Assembly: GCF_000716715.1 (NCBI RefSeq)
Contig: NZ_JNYJ01000056.1
Coordinates: 1 to 55,308 of the forward strand
Origin: Dactylosporangium aurantiacum
GTDB lineage: Bacteria; Actinomycetota; Actinomycetes; Mycobacteriales; Micromonosporaceae
Direction: 5' to 3'
DNA length: 55,308 nucleotides
In this document: one piece after another, positions 15,943 through 28,085 of the stretch
Layout of the letters: the number at the start of each line of letters is the position of its first letter
Position numbering within the stretch: position 1 is the first letter of the stretch
Notes under the pieces: model-generated
The model's input: only the letters and a program-made list of their open reading frames with translations
The model's database searches: none
Told to the model about the DNA's origin: nothing
Translations under genes and position numbers: made by a program

Positions 15943-17130
15943 GTGGGCAGGAAGCGCAAAGACCCCCTGTGGGCGAAGTTGCTGCTCGTGTTCGGCGCGC
16001 TGCTGCTCGTCATCAGCGGCGGCGGGCTGATCGGCGGCAAGCTGCTGCTGGACCACTACAGCGACCAGATCACCCACGAGGGCGGGCTGGGCCAGGCCGC
16101 CGCCGAGGGCAACACCATCGACGGGCCGATCAACCTGCTGCTGGTCGGCATCGACGAGCGGGTCGACAACGCCGAGATGGGCGTGCGCGCCGACTCGATC
16201 ATCATCGCGCACGTGCCGGCCAGCCACGACGCCGTGTACCTCACGTCGATCCCGCGCGACACGAAGGTCAGGATCCCGGCGCACCCGAAGACGCGGTACG
16301 ACGGCGGCACCGACAAGATCAACGCCGCGTTCCAGGGCGGCTTCCAGAACGGCGGCGGCCGCAAGGGCGGCCTGGAGCTGCTCGCCGAGACGGTCAGCGG
16401 CCTGGCCGGCGGCCTGAAGTTCAACGGCGCCGCGATCGTCAACTTCGACGGCTTCAAGGGCCTCGTCGACGCGATGGGCGGCGTGCACATGTGCGTCGAC
16501 GAGCGGGTCATCTCCATCCACACCGGCTGGAACACCAAGACCGGCAAGGAGGGCCCGCCCTACAACTTCGCCAACGACCTGCCGACCACCCTCAGGCCCA
16601 ACATGCGCCCGCAGATCTACGAGGTCGGCTGCTACGACATGGAGGCCTGGGAGGCGCTGGACTACGTGCGGCAGCGCGACAAGCTGGCCAACAACGACGG
16701 CGACTACGGCCGGCAGCGCCACCAGCAGCAGTTCATCAAGGCGATGGTGAAGAAGGCGACCAGCGCTGGCGTCATCACCAACCCGATCAAGGTCACCGAG
16801 ATGCTCAACAAGATGGGCGACGCGGTCTCCTTCTACAACAACAACATCCCGCTCACCGACTGGATCTTCACGCTCAAGGGCCTCAACGCGGACCAGATGG
16901 TGACGTTGAAGGTGAACAACGGGGACTTCCACTCCGAGACGGTCGGCGGCAAGTCGTACGAGGTCCTCGACGACACCGCGAAGGAGCTGCTCGCCGCGAT
17001 CGTGCGCGACGAGGTCGGCCCGTTCGTCGCCGCGCACCCGGAGATGGTGAACAACAACGCCGACCAGGCCGCCACGGCGCCCGGCGCCACGCCGACGAAG
17101 TCACCAACCGTCAAGGCATCCACCCGGTAA
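15943..17130 (+). CDS. LytR-CpsA-Psr (LCP) cell-wall polymer ligase
   Basis: A 395-aa membrane-anchored LCP protein that should transfer lipid-linked glycopolymers onto peptidoglycan at the outer face of the membrane. A basic N-terminus is followed by one transmembrane helix (about 8-32), then the extracellular LCP domain with NLLLVGIDE, RADSIII and SIPRDTKV, where the conserved Arg and Asp residues bind pyrophosphate. A late DYVRQRDKL segment is also typical. The start is GTG (15940 or 15943), since GGGAAGG precedes it and no in-frame ATG is available. A TATCGT at 15848-15853 could be a -10 box. The C-terminus is Thr/Lys-rich. Confidence 0.9.
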   Translation: MGRKRKDPLWAKLLLVFGALLLVISGGGLIGGKLLLDHYSDQITHEGGLGQAAAEGNTIDGPINLLLVGIDERVDNAEMGVRADSIIIAHVPASHDAVYLTSIPRDTKVRIPAHPKTRYDGGTDKINAAFQGGFQNGGGRKGGLELLAETVSGLAGGLKFNGAAIVNFDGFKGLVDAMGGVHMCVDERVISIHTGWNTKTGKEGPPYNFANDLPTTLRPNMRPQIYEVGCYDMEAWEALDYVRQRDKLANNDGDYGRQRHQQQFIKAMVKKATSAGVITNPIKVTEMLNKMGDAVSFYNNNIPLTDWIFTLKGLNADQMVTLKVNNGDFHSETVGGKSYEVLDDTAKELLAAIVRDEVGPFVAAHPEMVNNNADQAATAPGATPTKSPTVKASTR

Positions 17131-17147
17131 ACCCTGACAATGGGGGC

Positions 17148-18785
17148 GTGCCTGCCGAGACGATGTTGCTGTTCGTGCTCGCCGCCGTCGCGGTCATCGT
17201 CGCGGTGCGGTGGTTCGCCGGGCGCACGGGGCTGCCCGCCGCGGCGATCCTGCCGGTCATCGGCATCGTCTACGCGCTGCTGCCGGGGCAGAACCTGACG
17301 CTCGATCCGGACATCGTGCTGACCTTCGTGCTGCCCCCGCTGCTGTACAGCGCGGCGCTGGACGCCTCGCTGCTGGCGATCCGGCGCAACCTGCGCATCG
17401 TGGTGAGCCTGTCGGTGCTGCTGGTGTTCATCACCGCGCTCGTCATCGGCTACGGCTTCCACTTCCTGGTCGCGGGTGCCACCCTCGCCGCCGGGATCGC
17501 CGTCGGCGCCACCGTCGCCCCGCCCGACCCGGTCGCGGCGCTCGCCGTCGGGCGCCGGGTCGGCCTGCCGCCCCGCCTCGTCACCATCATCCAGGGTGAG
17601 GGCCTGCTCAACGACGCCACCGCGCTCACCATCCTCAGCTTCGCCGCCGCGGCGGTGCTCGGCGAGGGCTTCTCCGCACCGGCCGCGGCCGGCCGGTTCG
17701 TCGTCGCCGCCGCGGGCGGGGCGGCCGTCGGCGCCGCGGTCGCCTACGCCCTGCGGCTGCTGCGCCCGCTCACCCGGGACCCGATGTCCGCCAACGCGGT
17801 GTCGCTCGCCACGCCGTTCGGCGCGTACCTGCTCGGCGAGCACCTGCACGTCTCCGGCGTGCTCGCGGTCGTCGTCACCGGGCTCGTCGTGGGCCACCAT
17901 GCGCCGCGCACCGCGTCCGGCGCCAGCCGGCTGCAGACCAGCGCCGTGTGGCGGCTCGTCGACTTCCTGCTCGAGGGGTTCGTGTTCCTGCTGATCGGCC
18001 AGCAGCTGCCGGCGGTGATCCGGGGGCTGCGCCAGTACGGGACCTCCACCGTCGTCACCGCGGTCGCCGTGTCCGTCGGGTCGGTGCTGCTCATCCGGCC
18101 GCTGTGGCTGCTGCTGACCCAGTCGCTGCCCCGGTCGCTGCACTCGCGCCTCGGCACGGGCCAGCACGAGGGCCGGCTCAGCGGGCGGGAGGTGACCGTC
18201 CTGAGCTGGGCCGGCACCCGGGGCGTGATCAGCCTGGCGGCGGTGTTCACCCTGCCCCGGATCACCCCCGACCGGGACCTGCTGCTGTTCTGCACGTTCG
18301 CCGTGGTGCTGGTGACGCTGGTCGGGCAGGGGCTCACGTTCGCGCCGCTGGTGCGCCTGCTCGGCCTGCGCGCCGACCAGGTCGACGAGGCCCGCCTGCG
18401 CAACGAGGCGCGCGCCGCGTCGGTCCGTGCCGCCCTGGACCGGCTCGACGACCTCGACCGGGAGCGGCGCGAGGACCCCGGGCACCGCGACGCCGATCTG
18501 GACGCCGCCGACGCCGAGGCGACCGACGCCATGCGCGACCTGCTCAACCAGCGCCTGGCCCGCTACCAGGGCCGCATCGACCTGCTGCAGAGCGCCGAGT
18601 CGCCGGAGATGCCGGTGTCGCCGCAGTACGAGGCGGGCGTGCGCATCCGCCGCGTCGCGATGGAGGCCCAGCGGGAGGAGCTGCTGCGGTGGCGTGACTC
18701 CGGCACCCTGCCGGACGAGGGCCTGCGCGTCCTGGAGCGGGAGCTGGACCACGAGGAGCGGCTGCTGCCCGACCGGCGGAAGTGA
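17148..18785 (+). CDS. CPA1-type Na+/H+ antiporter
   Basis: A 545-aa monovalent cation:proton antiporter of the CPA1/NhaP type with about 12 transmembrane segments followed by a cytoplasmic, charged, helical tail (about 410-545). Family signatures include VAPPDPVAALAV with the ion-binding Asp, GEGLLNDATALTI and WAGTRGVISLAAVFTLP. GTG 17148 is preferred because TGGGGGC precedes it; ATG 17163 is the alternative. It begins 17 nt after the LCP gene and may share its transcript. Expected role: pH and sodium homeostasis. Confidence 0.92.
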   Translation: MPAETMLLFVLAAVAVIVAVRWFAGRTGLPAAAILPVIGIVYALLPGQNLTLDPDIVLTFVLPPLLYSAALDASLLAIRRNLRIVVSLSVLLVFITALVIGYGFHFLVAGATLAAGIAVGATVAPPDPVAALAVGRRVGLPPRLVTIIQGEGLLNDATALTILSFAAAAVLGEGFSAPAAAGRFVVAAAGGAAVGAAVAYALRLLRPLTRDPMSANAVSLATPFGAYLLGEHLHVSGVLAVVVTGLVVGHHAPRTASGASRLQTSAVWRLVDFLLEGFVFLLIGQQLPAVIRGLRQYGTSTVVTAVAVSVGSVLLIRPLWLLLTQSLPRSLHSRLGTGQHEGRLSGREVTVLSWAGTRGVISLAAVFTLPRITPDRDLLLFCTFAVVLVTLVGQGLTFAPLVRLLGLRADQVDEARLRNEARAASVRAALDRLDDLDRERREDPGHRDADLDAADAEATDAMRDLLNQRLARYQGRIDLLQSAESPEMPVSPQYEAGVRIRRVAMEAQREELLRWRDSGTLPDEGLRVLERELDHEERLLPDRRK

Positions 18786-18812
18786 CCCGGGCGGCGGCGG
18801 TACCGTCGCAGG

Positions 18813-19079
18813 ATGGAGCGCAGGCGGGTGCTGGTGTCCGGACGGGTCCAGGGCGTCTACTACCGCGACACGTGCCGGCGGGTGGCGACCGGCGCGGGCG
18901 TCGGCGGCTGGGTCCGCAACCTGGCCGACGGCCGGGTCGAGGCGGTGTTCGAGGGGCCCGTGGAGGCGGTCGAGCGGCTCGTCGCCTGGGCGTGGGACGG
19001 CCCCGCCGGGGCGAGCGTCACCGCGGTCGAGGTCTACGAGGAGACCCCGGAGGGCCTGGCCGTCTTCGCCGTGCGGTGA
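18813..19079 (+). CDS. acyP: Acylphosphatase
   Basis: An 88-aa acylphosphatase of standard length that hydrolyses acyl phosphates. It has the active-site loop GRVQGVYYRDTCRR with catalytic Arg, and GWVRNLADGRVEAVFEG with catalytic Asn. No ribosome binding site is present; instead TACCGT lies exactly 6 nt before the ATG, suggesting a leaderless transcript. Its 3' end overlaps the convergent PucR gene by 46 nt. Confidence 0.93.
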   Translation: MERRRVLVSGRVQGVYYRDTCRRVATGAGVGGWVRNLADGRVEAVFEGPVEAVERLVAWAWDGPAGASVTAVEVYEETPEGLAVFAVR

Positions 19080-20143
19080 CCGGCCGGCCCCAGCAGGCCG
19101 AGGTGCAGGGCCAGCCGCTCGTCGGGGTCGTCGAGCCGGGCGCCGTAGGCGTCGCGGAGCTTGCGCAGCCGGTAGCGGACCGTCTGCGGGTGCGTGTGCA
19201 GCGCCTCGGCGGTCGCGATGACCTGCCCCTGGCAGCGCAGCCAGGCCAGGAGCGTCTCGGCGAGGACCTCCCGGGACGCCGGGGTGGCCGCGGCGAGGGG
19301 CGCGAGGGCGCGGGCGGCGAGCCGGTCGGCGACGCCCGGCTCCCAGGCGGTGAGCAGGGTGACCAGGTGCTCGTCGCAGCCGATGACCCCGTCGGGCAGG
19401 GTGCCGGCCTGCTGCAGCTGCAGGGCGCGCCGGGACAGCCGGTGTGAGGTGCGGGCCCGCCGCAGCTCGAGCTCCGGCCCCACCGCCGCGCGCCGCCCGG
19501 TGAGCCCGCGGGCGACCGCCGCCGGCCCCGCCGCGGCGGGCGCGTCGGGCAGCCGGCCGGGGGAGGGCACGACGATGCTGGTGGCGCCGTCGATGACGGT
19601 GGCGATGGCGCCGCCGCCGACGGCACGGGCGAGGTGCTCGGCGTCGGTGCCCTCGACGCTGACGACGGTCACCGCCGCCGGCAGCGGCCAGCGCGCCGCC
19701 TCGGCCGCGGCGTGCAGCGCGGTGTCGGCGGGCGGGTCTGGCTGCACCAGCAGCGTGATGAGCCGCCGCCGGACCAGGGCCCAGTCGTGCGCGGCGTCCT
19801 GCTGCTCGTCCAGGTACCCCTCGGCGGCCGCGCCGGCGAGCACGTCCACGTAGCCGAACAGGGCGTGCGCCACGGCGGACAGGTCGGCGCGGTCCAGGTC
19901 GGCGGCCGGGTCGCTGACCGCGGACCAGATCGCCCGGGCGCCGACGGTGAGCACCGAGCGCAGCGCGTCGATGTGGTGGCCCTCGCGGTGCTCGGTGCGG
20001 CCCAGCTCATGGAAGACCGCGCGGGTGCGGGTCAGGTCACCGCCGGCGACGAACGTGTCGAGGAACGCGTCGACGGCGGTCTCGACGCCGAGGGTGAGGC
20101 CGCGGCCCTGCCCGCCGGACAGTGACCGGCCCTGGGCGAGCAT
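19034..20143 (-). CDS. PucR-family (CdaR-like) regulator
   Basis: At least 369 aa, ending in the C-terminal helix-turn-helix typical of PucR/CdaR proteins (TAEALHTHPQTVRYRLRKLR). The N-terminal half is a helical sensor-like region. The shown ATG gives MLAQGRSL, but an in-frame stretch continues upstream to a stop at 20254. That stretch has uniformly G/C third positions and reads like a normal N-terminus (PTVRERLRGLRGRLHEQ). It contains no ATG, GTG or TTG, yet GGAGG at 20237-20241 is well placed for a start near 20230 (a GTC codon). The true start may be non-canonical, or a base may be missing. Convergent overlap with acylphosphatase. Confidence 0.8.
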   Translation of the reverse strand: MLAQGRSLSGGQGRGLTLGVETAVDAFLDTFVAGGDLTRTRAVFHELGRTEHREGHHIDALRSVLTVGARAIWSAVSDPAADLDRADLSAVAHALFGYVDVLAGAAAEGYLDEQQDAAHDWALVRRRLITLLVQPDPPADTALHAAAEAARWPLPAAVTVVSVEGTDAEHLARAVGGGAIATVIDGATSIVVPSPGRLPDAPAAAGPAAVARGLTGRRAAVGPELELRRARTSHRLSRRALQLQQAGTLPDGVIGCDEHLVTLLTAWEPGVADRLAARALAPLAAATPASREVLAETLLAWLRCQGQVIATAEALHTHPQTVRYRLRKLRDAYGARLDDPDERLALHLGLLGPAGHRTAKTARPSGVSS

Positions 20144-20317
20144 CGCCGCGCTGACCGTCGCCAGGGTCTGCTCGTGCAGCCGGCCGCGCAGCCCGCGCAG
20201 GCGCTCGCGGACGGTGGGCGTGAGGTCGACCGTACACCTCCGGCGAAATTGTCACCGCGATGACAAAACGGCGCCGAGATTCTGCTCCCGGCGCCACGAT
20301 TCTCGCATGCCGATGCC

Positions 20318-20323
20318 TAGTCT
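20318..20323 (+). promoter_or_regulatory. -10 box TAGTCT for leaderless FAD dehydrogenase
   Basis: TAGTCT lies 6 nt before the GTG start at 20330, and there is no ribosome binding site. This is the geometry of actinobacterial leaderless promoters (TANNNT, 6-7 nt, start codon). Confidence 0.55.
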
Positions 20324-20329
20324 GATGGC

Positions 20330-21970
20330 GTGGACGCAGATGTGATCGTGGTCGGGGCCGGCCTCGCCGGGCTGGTCGCGGCGGCCGAGGTCGCCGACGC
20401 CGGCAAGCGCGTGATCCTGCTGGAGCAGGAGCCGCCGCAGAGCCTCGGCGGGCAGGCGTGGTGGTCGTTCGGCGGGCTGTTCCTGGTCGACTCGCCGGAG
20501 CAGCGCCGCATGGGGATCAAGGACTCCGCCGACCTCGCCTGGCAGGACTGGCTGGGCAGCGCCGCGTTCGACCGGGACGAGGACCTGTGGCCGCGCCGCT
20601 GGGCCGAGGCGTACGTGCAGTTCGCCGCCGGCGAGAAGCGCTCCTGGCTGCGCGCCATGGGACACCGGCTGTTCCCCGTCGTCGGCTGGGCCGAGCGCGG
20701 CGGCGGCCCCGCCCACGGGCACGGCAACTCCGTGCCCCGCTTCCACATCACGTGGGGCACCGGCCCGGGCGTCGTCGAGCCGTTCGCCCGCCGGGTGCAG
20801 GCCAGCCCGCTGGTCGAGATCCGCTTCCGGCACCGGGTCGACGCCCTGATGCAGGACGGTGGCACCGTCACCGGGGTCAGCGGGTCGGTCCTGGAGCCCA
20901 GCGACATCCTGCGCGGCCAGCCCAGCTCCCGCACGGTGACCGGCGCGTTCGAGCTGTCCGCGCAGGCCGTCATCGTCACCTCCGGCGGCATCGGCGGCGA
21001 CCACGACCTGGTGCGCAAGGCGTGGCCGGCGCGGCTCGGCGCACCGCCGCAGCGCATGGTCGCCGGCGTCCCGGCGCACGTCGACGGCCGGATGCTCGGC
21101 ATCACCGAGGCCGCCGGCGGGCAGGTCATCAACCCCGACCGGATGTGGCACTACACCGAGGGCCTGCAGAACTGGGACCCGGTCTGGCCCAACCACGGCA
21201 TCCGCATCCTGCCGGGCCCGTCGTCGCTGTGGCTGGACGCCACCGGCAAGCGCCTGCCGGCGCCCTGCTACCCGGGCTTCGACACCCTCGGCACCCTCAA
21301 GCACCTCATGGCCACGGGCCACGACTACAGCTGGTTCGTCCTCACCCAGAAGATCATCGAGAAGGAGTTCGCGCTGTCGGGCTCGGAGCAGAACCCGGAC
21401 CTGACCAACCGCAGCGTCCGGCAGGTGCTGCAGCGGGTCCGCCCCGGCGCGCCCGCGCCCGTCGAGGCGTTCAAGCGCAAGGGCGCCGACTTCGTGGTCG
21501 CCCCGACCGTCGAGCAGCTCGTCGCCGGCATGAACGAGCTCGCCGGCTCCTCCCTGCTGTCCGCGCCGGACGTGCGGGCCGTCATCGAGGCCCGGGACCG
21601 GCAGCTGACCAACCCGTTCGCCAAGGACGCGCAGATCACCGCCGTCCGGGGGGCCCGGGCGTACCGCGGCGACAAGCTCATCCGGGTCGCCACCCCGCAC
21701 CGGCTGCTCGACCCCAAGGCCGGCCCCCTGATCGCGGTGCGCCTCAACATCCTGACCCGCAAGACGCTCGGCGGCCTGCACACCGACCTGTCCGCGCGGG
21801 TACTGCGGGCCGACGGCACCCCGCTGCCCGGCGTCTACGCGGCCGGCGAGGCGGCCGGCTTCGGCGGGGGCGGCATGCACGGCTACAACTCCCTGGAAGG
21901 CACGTTCCTCGGCGGCTGCCTGTTCTCCGGCCGGGTCGCGGGCCGCGCCGCGGCGGCCGCCGTCGCGTAG
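20330..21970 (+). CDS. FAD-binding dehydrogenase (KstD/fumarate-reductase type)
   Basis: A 546-aa flavoprotein of the FAD_binding_2 family, which contains fumarate reductases and 3-ketosteroid dehydrogenases. It opens with the dinucleotide fold VIVVGAGLAGLVAAAEVADAG and ends with the FAD-contact segment YAAGEAAGFGGGGMHGYN, followed by EGTFLGGCLFSGRVAGRAAA. Substrate unknown; family members are often annotated simply as FAD-binding dehydrogenase. The GTG start is leaderless-looking (TAGTCT 6 nt upstream). It is divergent from the PucR gene, which may control it. Confidence 0.9.
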   Translation: MDADVIVVGAGLAGLVAAAEVADAGKRVILLEQEPPQSLGGQAWWSFGGLFLVDSPEQRRMGIKDSADLAWQDWLGSAAFDRDEDLWPRRWAEAYVQFAAGEKRSWLRAMGHRLFPVVGWAERGGGPAHGHGNSVPRFHITWGTGPGVVEPFARRVQASPLVEIRFRHRVDALMQDGGTVTGVSGSVLEPSDILRGQPSSRTVTGAFELSAQAVIVTSGGIGGDHDLVRKAWPARLGAPPQRMVAGVPAHVDGRMLGITEAAGGQVINPDRMWHYTEGLQNWDPVWPNHGIRILPGPSSLWLDATGKRLPAPCYPGFDTLGTLKHLMATGHDYSWFVLTQKIIEKEFALSGSEQNPDLTNRSVRQVLQRVRPGAPAPVEAFKRKGADFVVAPTVEQLVAGMNELAGSSLLSAPDVRAVIEARDRQLTNPFAKDAQITAVRGARAYRGDKLIRVATPHRLLDPKAGPLIAVRLNILTRKTLGGLHTDLSARVLRADGTPLPGVYAAGEAAGFGGGGMHGYNSLEGTFLGGCLFSGRVAGRAAAAAVA

Positions 21971-21973
21971 CCG

Positions 21974-22018
21974 CCCGGCCGCCGTCGCGGTGCTCGACGC
22001 GCCGCGGCGGCGGCCGCC
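21974..22018. terminator. GC-rich hairpin between convergent genes
   Basis: CGGCCGCCG (21976-21984) pairs with CGGCGGCCG (22008-22016) between the convergent FAD dehydrogenase and DinB genes. It has no T-tract; a bidirectional terminator is likely from position. Confidence 0.5.
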
Positions 22019-22023
22019 CGGGC

Positions 22024-22515
22024 TCAGCGGCCCGTGGTGCCGTCCAGCTGCTCCCGGATGATGTCGGCGTGCCCGGCGTGGCGGGTCGTCTCGGTGAGCA
22101 TGTGCGCCAGCAGCCAGCGCAGCGACAGGTGCGTGCCCTCGATGTCCCGCGCGCACCGCGCCTGCGGGTCGCCGATCCCGCGGACGATCTCGTCGCTGCG
22201 CCGGATCGCCGCCCGGTAGGCGTCCAGGACCTCCGCGCTGCCCACCTCGGCGGGCACGTCCATACCGAAGTCCCACTCCTCGTCGGGGCCCCCGGCGAGG
22301 TGGTGCTCGAACCAGTACCGCTCGGCCACCGTCAGGTGCCGCACCAGGCCCAGCAGCGTCGTGCCGGTCTCCACCAGGACCCGGCGCAGCTGCTCGTCGT
22401 CGAGCCCTTCGGTCTTGATGAGCACCGACTCGCGGGCGAACGTGAGGAACGCCAGGGTCGTGTCCAGCTCGCCGCCGTCGTCGCGCGGCACCGGTCGTCG
22501 TTGTGTCTCGGCCAT
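22024..22515 (-). CDS. DinB-superfamily (DUF664) protein
   Basis: A 163-aa four-helix-bundle protein of the DinB/DUF664 type, often mycothiol-dependent metalloenzymes in actinobacteria. The likely metal-ligand histidines are seen in LVRHLTVAERYWFEHH and in HMLTETTRHAGHADIIREQL. The reaction is unknown; S-transferase chemistry is a family possibility. It starts 7 nt after the LigD-like gene's stop on the same strand. A TATAGA placed 6 nt before its ATG incorporates that stop codon, so it may also have its own leaderless promoter. Confidence 0.85.
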   Translation of the reverse strand: MAETQRRPVPRDDGGELDTTLAFLTFARESVLIKTEGLDDEQLRRVLVETGTTLLGLVRHLTVAERYWFEHHLAGGPDEEWDFGMDVPAEVGSAEVLDAYRAAIRRSDEIVRGIGDPQARCARDIEGTHLSLRWLLAHMLTETTRHAGHADIIREQLDGTTGR

Positions 22516-22522
22516 CGACCAT

Positions 22523-23869
22523 CTATACCAAAGGTGGCAGGGGGCGCGCCGGGCCCAGCACGGCGGCGAACAGGTCGCCGCGCTCGGCGAGCCGCTCCGG
22601 GACCGTGCGGACGGTGAACGCGTCCGGGCGCAGCGCCGGGTCGTCGAGCTCGTCCCAGCCGACCGGCGCGGACACCGGCGCCCCGGGCGCGGCGAGCGGG
22701 CTGTACGGCGCGAGCACCAGCGGCCCGGCCGGCGCCCCGTGGTGGGCGAGGTCGGGCACGACCGCCGCGACCGAGCGCGTCAGCGACCCGACCCACCCGG
22801 TCGTGTCGCCGGCCGCCGGCACCCACAGCTCGATGCCGTGCCCGCCGGACACCTTGACGCCCGCGGCCACCCCGAGGTGTTCGAAGGCCGTGCGGTACAG
22901 CCGGGCCAGCGCCAGCTGGTCCTGCCAGGCGCCGTCCAGCCCGATCACCGCGACCCCGGTCGCGGGCACGTGCCATTCCAGGGCGCCGGCGGCCGCCGCC
23001 CACACCAGCGCGGCGGGTTCGGTGATCGTCAGCGAGGTGAGCCACGCCGGGGCGTGCCGCGGCGGCCGGCGCTGCCAGGACCCGGCGGTGCCCGCCCCGC
23101 GCGGGAAGCGGCGCAGGTTGAGGGCGCGGCCGGCGACATGGGGCAGCAGGGTGGGTGCGATGCGGGCGGCGTACCGCAGCAGCTCCCGCCTCGTCACCGG
23201 CGGCCGCCCCGGGAACAGCACCGCGTCCGGCGCCGCGACCCGAAGGTCACGGCCGAACACGTGCCAGGTGTCGCCGTCGCCGAGCGCGTCGAGCGCGCGC
23301 AGCTCCTCCCGGCCCGCCTTCAACGGCCGGGCGCCGCTGTGCGGGTCCCAGAGCCGGTCGGGGTCGGCGAGCACCTCCTCGCTCGTGCGTCCACTGAGGA
23401 CGGAGCGCGGGTGGTCCTCCGGGTCCCAGCCGTCGACGGCGTGCTCGTCCCGCTTGTGCAGCATCAGCCAGCCGTCCTTGCCCGACCCCGGCCGGTTCGT
23501 GCGGATCAGCACGAACGTGCCCCGCAGCTTCTCGCCGTGCAGCCGCGCGTGCAGCTCCCCGTTGGCGACCGCCGCCGCCGGATCCGGGTCCTTGTACGGC
23601 TCCCACGTCCCGGCGTCCCACACGATGACGTCGCCGCCGCCGTACCCACCGGCGGGAATGACCCCCTCGAAGTCCACGTAGTCCATCGGGTGGTCCTCGA
23701 CGTGGAACGCGGCCCGCCGCACCTTCGGGTCGAGCGTCGGCCCCTTCGGCACGGCCCAGCTGACGAGCACCCCGTCGATCTCGAGCCGGAAGTCGTAGTG
23801 CAGCCGGGTCGCGCGGTGCCGCTGCACCACGAAGCGCCGCTCACCAGCCACGAACCCAGTCAAACACAC
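22523..23869 (-). CDS. LigD-like protein: 3'-phosphoesterase + degenerate polymerase
   Basis: A 448-aa protein with an N-terminal LigD 3'-phosphoesterase (PE) domain (about 8-150, FVVQRHRATRLHYDFRLEI and the His in FHVEDHPMDY) and a C-terminal region resembling the LigD primase-polymerase (about 205-440, e.g. EWHVPAT and KVSGGHGIELWVP). No ATP-dependent ligase domain is present. Where active polymerases have a catalytic DxD (usually DLDPG), this protein has GLDGAW, so the polymerase half is probably inactive. A role in trimming 3' ends during end-joining is plausible but inferred. The GTG at 23869 lacks a ribosome binding site; GTG 23851 is an alternative. Confidence 0.85.
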   Translation of the reverse strand: MCLTGFVAGERRFVVQRHRATRLHYDFRLEIDGVLVSWAVPKGPTLDPKVRRAAFHVEDHPMDYVDFEGVIPAGGYGGGDVIVWDAGTWEPYKDPDPAAAVANGELHARLHGEKLRGTFVLIRTNRPGSGKDGWLMLHKRDEHAVDGWDPEDHPRSVLSGRTSEEVLADPDRLWDPHSGARPLKAGREELRALDALGDGDTWHVFGRDLRVAAPDAVLFPGRPPVTRRELLRYAARIAPTLLPHVAGRALNLRRFPRGAGTAGSWQRRPPRHAPAWLTSLTITEPAALVWAAAAGALEWHVPATGVAVIGLDGAWQDQLALARLYRTAFEHLGVAAGVKVSGGHGIELWVPAAGDTTGWVGSLTRSVAAVVPDLAHHGAPAGPLVLAPYSPLAAPGAPVSAPVGWDELDDPALRPDAFTVRTVPERLAERGDLFAAVLGPARPLPPLV

Positions 23870-24189
23870 CGCGGCGGTCCTCGGGTCGGGTACGATGCCC
23901 GGTGGCGCCGCCGCGCGCCGTACCCCTTGACCGGTGGCCCACGCCCACCGGCGGCGCGGGGGAGAAGGTGGTCCGCTGCCATCGCGGTCGTGTCGTCCGA
24001 AGGCCGGTCCACCCGTCCGACCCGCACGACGGTCGCCGACTCCGCCGCGTGGGCAGGCGCAGCGGCCCGACCGTCGGTGAGGCAGCCGTGATGACCGACC
24101 ACAAGCATCTCAAGCGACTCGTCCGGGCCCGCAGCGCCCGCACCGGGGAGTCGTACACCACCGCCCGCCGGCACGTGCTGGCCACCGCG

Positions 24190-24243
24190 CCGGGCGCGGT
24201 GGACGTGCCGGTTTCACCGGGCGCGGTGGACGTGCCGGTTTCG
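24190..24243 (+). repeat. 27-bp tandem repeat inside BtrH-like gene
   Basis: Two copies of a 27-bp unit (24190-24216 and 24217-24243) differ at one terminal base and are followed by a partial third. They encode PGAVDVPVS twice in frame. The linker has grown by slippage without breaking the gene. Confidence 0.85.
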
Positions 24244-25052
24244 CCGGGTGCGGCGGTTCCGCTCGTGCGGCATCAGCCGAGCGACGTGGTGCGGCGGCTG
24301 TTGCACGCGGCCGGCACCGAGCTGAGCGAGCCCATGGTGTGCGGCCTCGGCGGCGGCATCGGCTTCATGACGGCCGTGTTCGAGTACCGGGGCCGGCCCC
24401 CGATCCTCACCCTCGTCGCCCAGCACCACCCCGCACCGTGGGCGCCCACGGTGCTGCGCCGGCTCGGGATCGCGTTCGCCGAGTCGCACAGCACCACCCC
24501 GGCGGCCGCGCTGCAGGCGTTGCGCGCCCGCCTCGCCGACGGCCTTCCCGTGTACTGCACCGTCGCCGCCGGCCGCCTGCCGTGGCGGACCCGGACCGAC
24601 TCCGGCCCGGGTGCCGCGACCACCTTCACCGACGCCGACCCGCACGGGGTCCTGGTCACCGCCGAGGACCCCGGCGGCGTCACCGTCCACGACGCCGGGC
24701 CGCACCGGCTGCCGGTCGAGGCGTTCGCCGACGCGTGGTCGGCCCACCGCAAGGGCCGTCACCACCGGCTCGTCGTCACCGGCGCGACCCCGTCCACCGA
24801 CCTCGCCACCGCCGTCACGGCCGCTGTCGAGGAGACGGCCGCGCACCTGACCGGCCCGGTGCTCGGCACCGCGTTCGACGCCAACTTCGGGTTCGCCGGC
24901 ATGACCCGCCTCGCCGCCCAGCTGCGCGACACGACGACCAGGACCGGGTTCGCCCGGCGGTTCGCCGCTCCCGACGCGTACGCCTTCCTGCTCCGCCGCG
25001 TCCACGAGTGCCTCGAGGAGCAGCACACCGCCCCCGGCGCCACCCGCCCGAT

Positions 25053-28081
<3,029 letters not shown>

Positions 28082-28085
<4 letters not shown>

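Noticed and set aside
23860..24174. Small minus-strand gene between the LigD-like and BtrH-like genes
   Set aside because: It overlaps the BtrH-like start, has no ribosome binding site and shows no recognisable sequence; probably chance.
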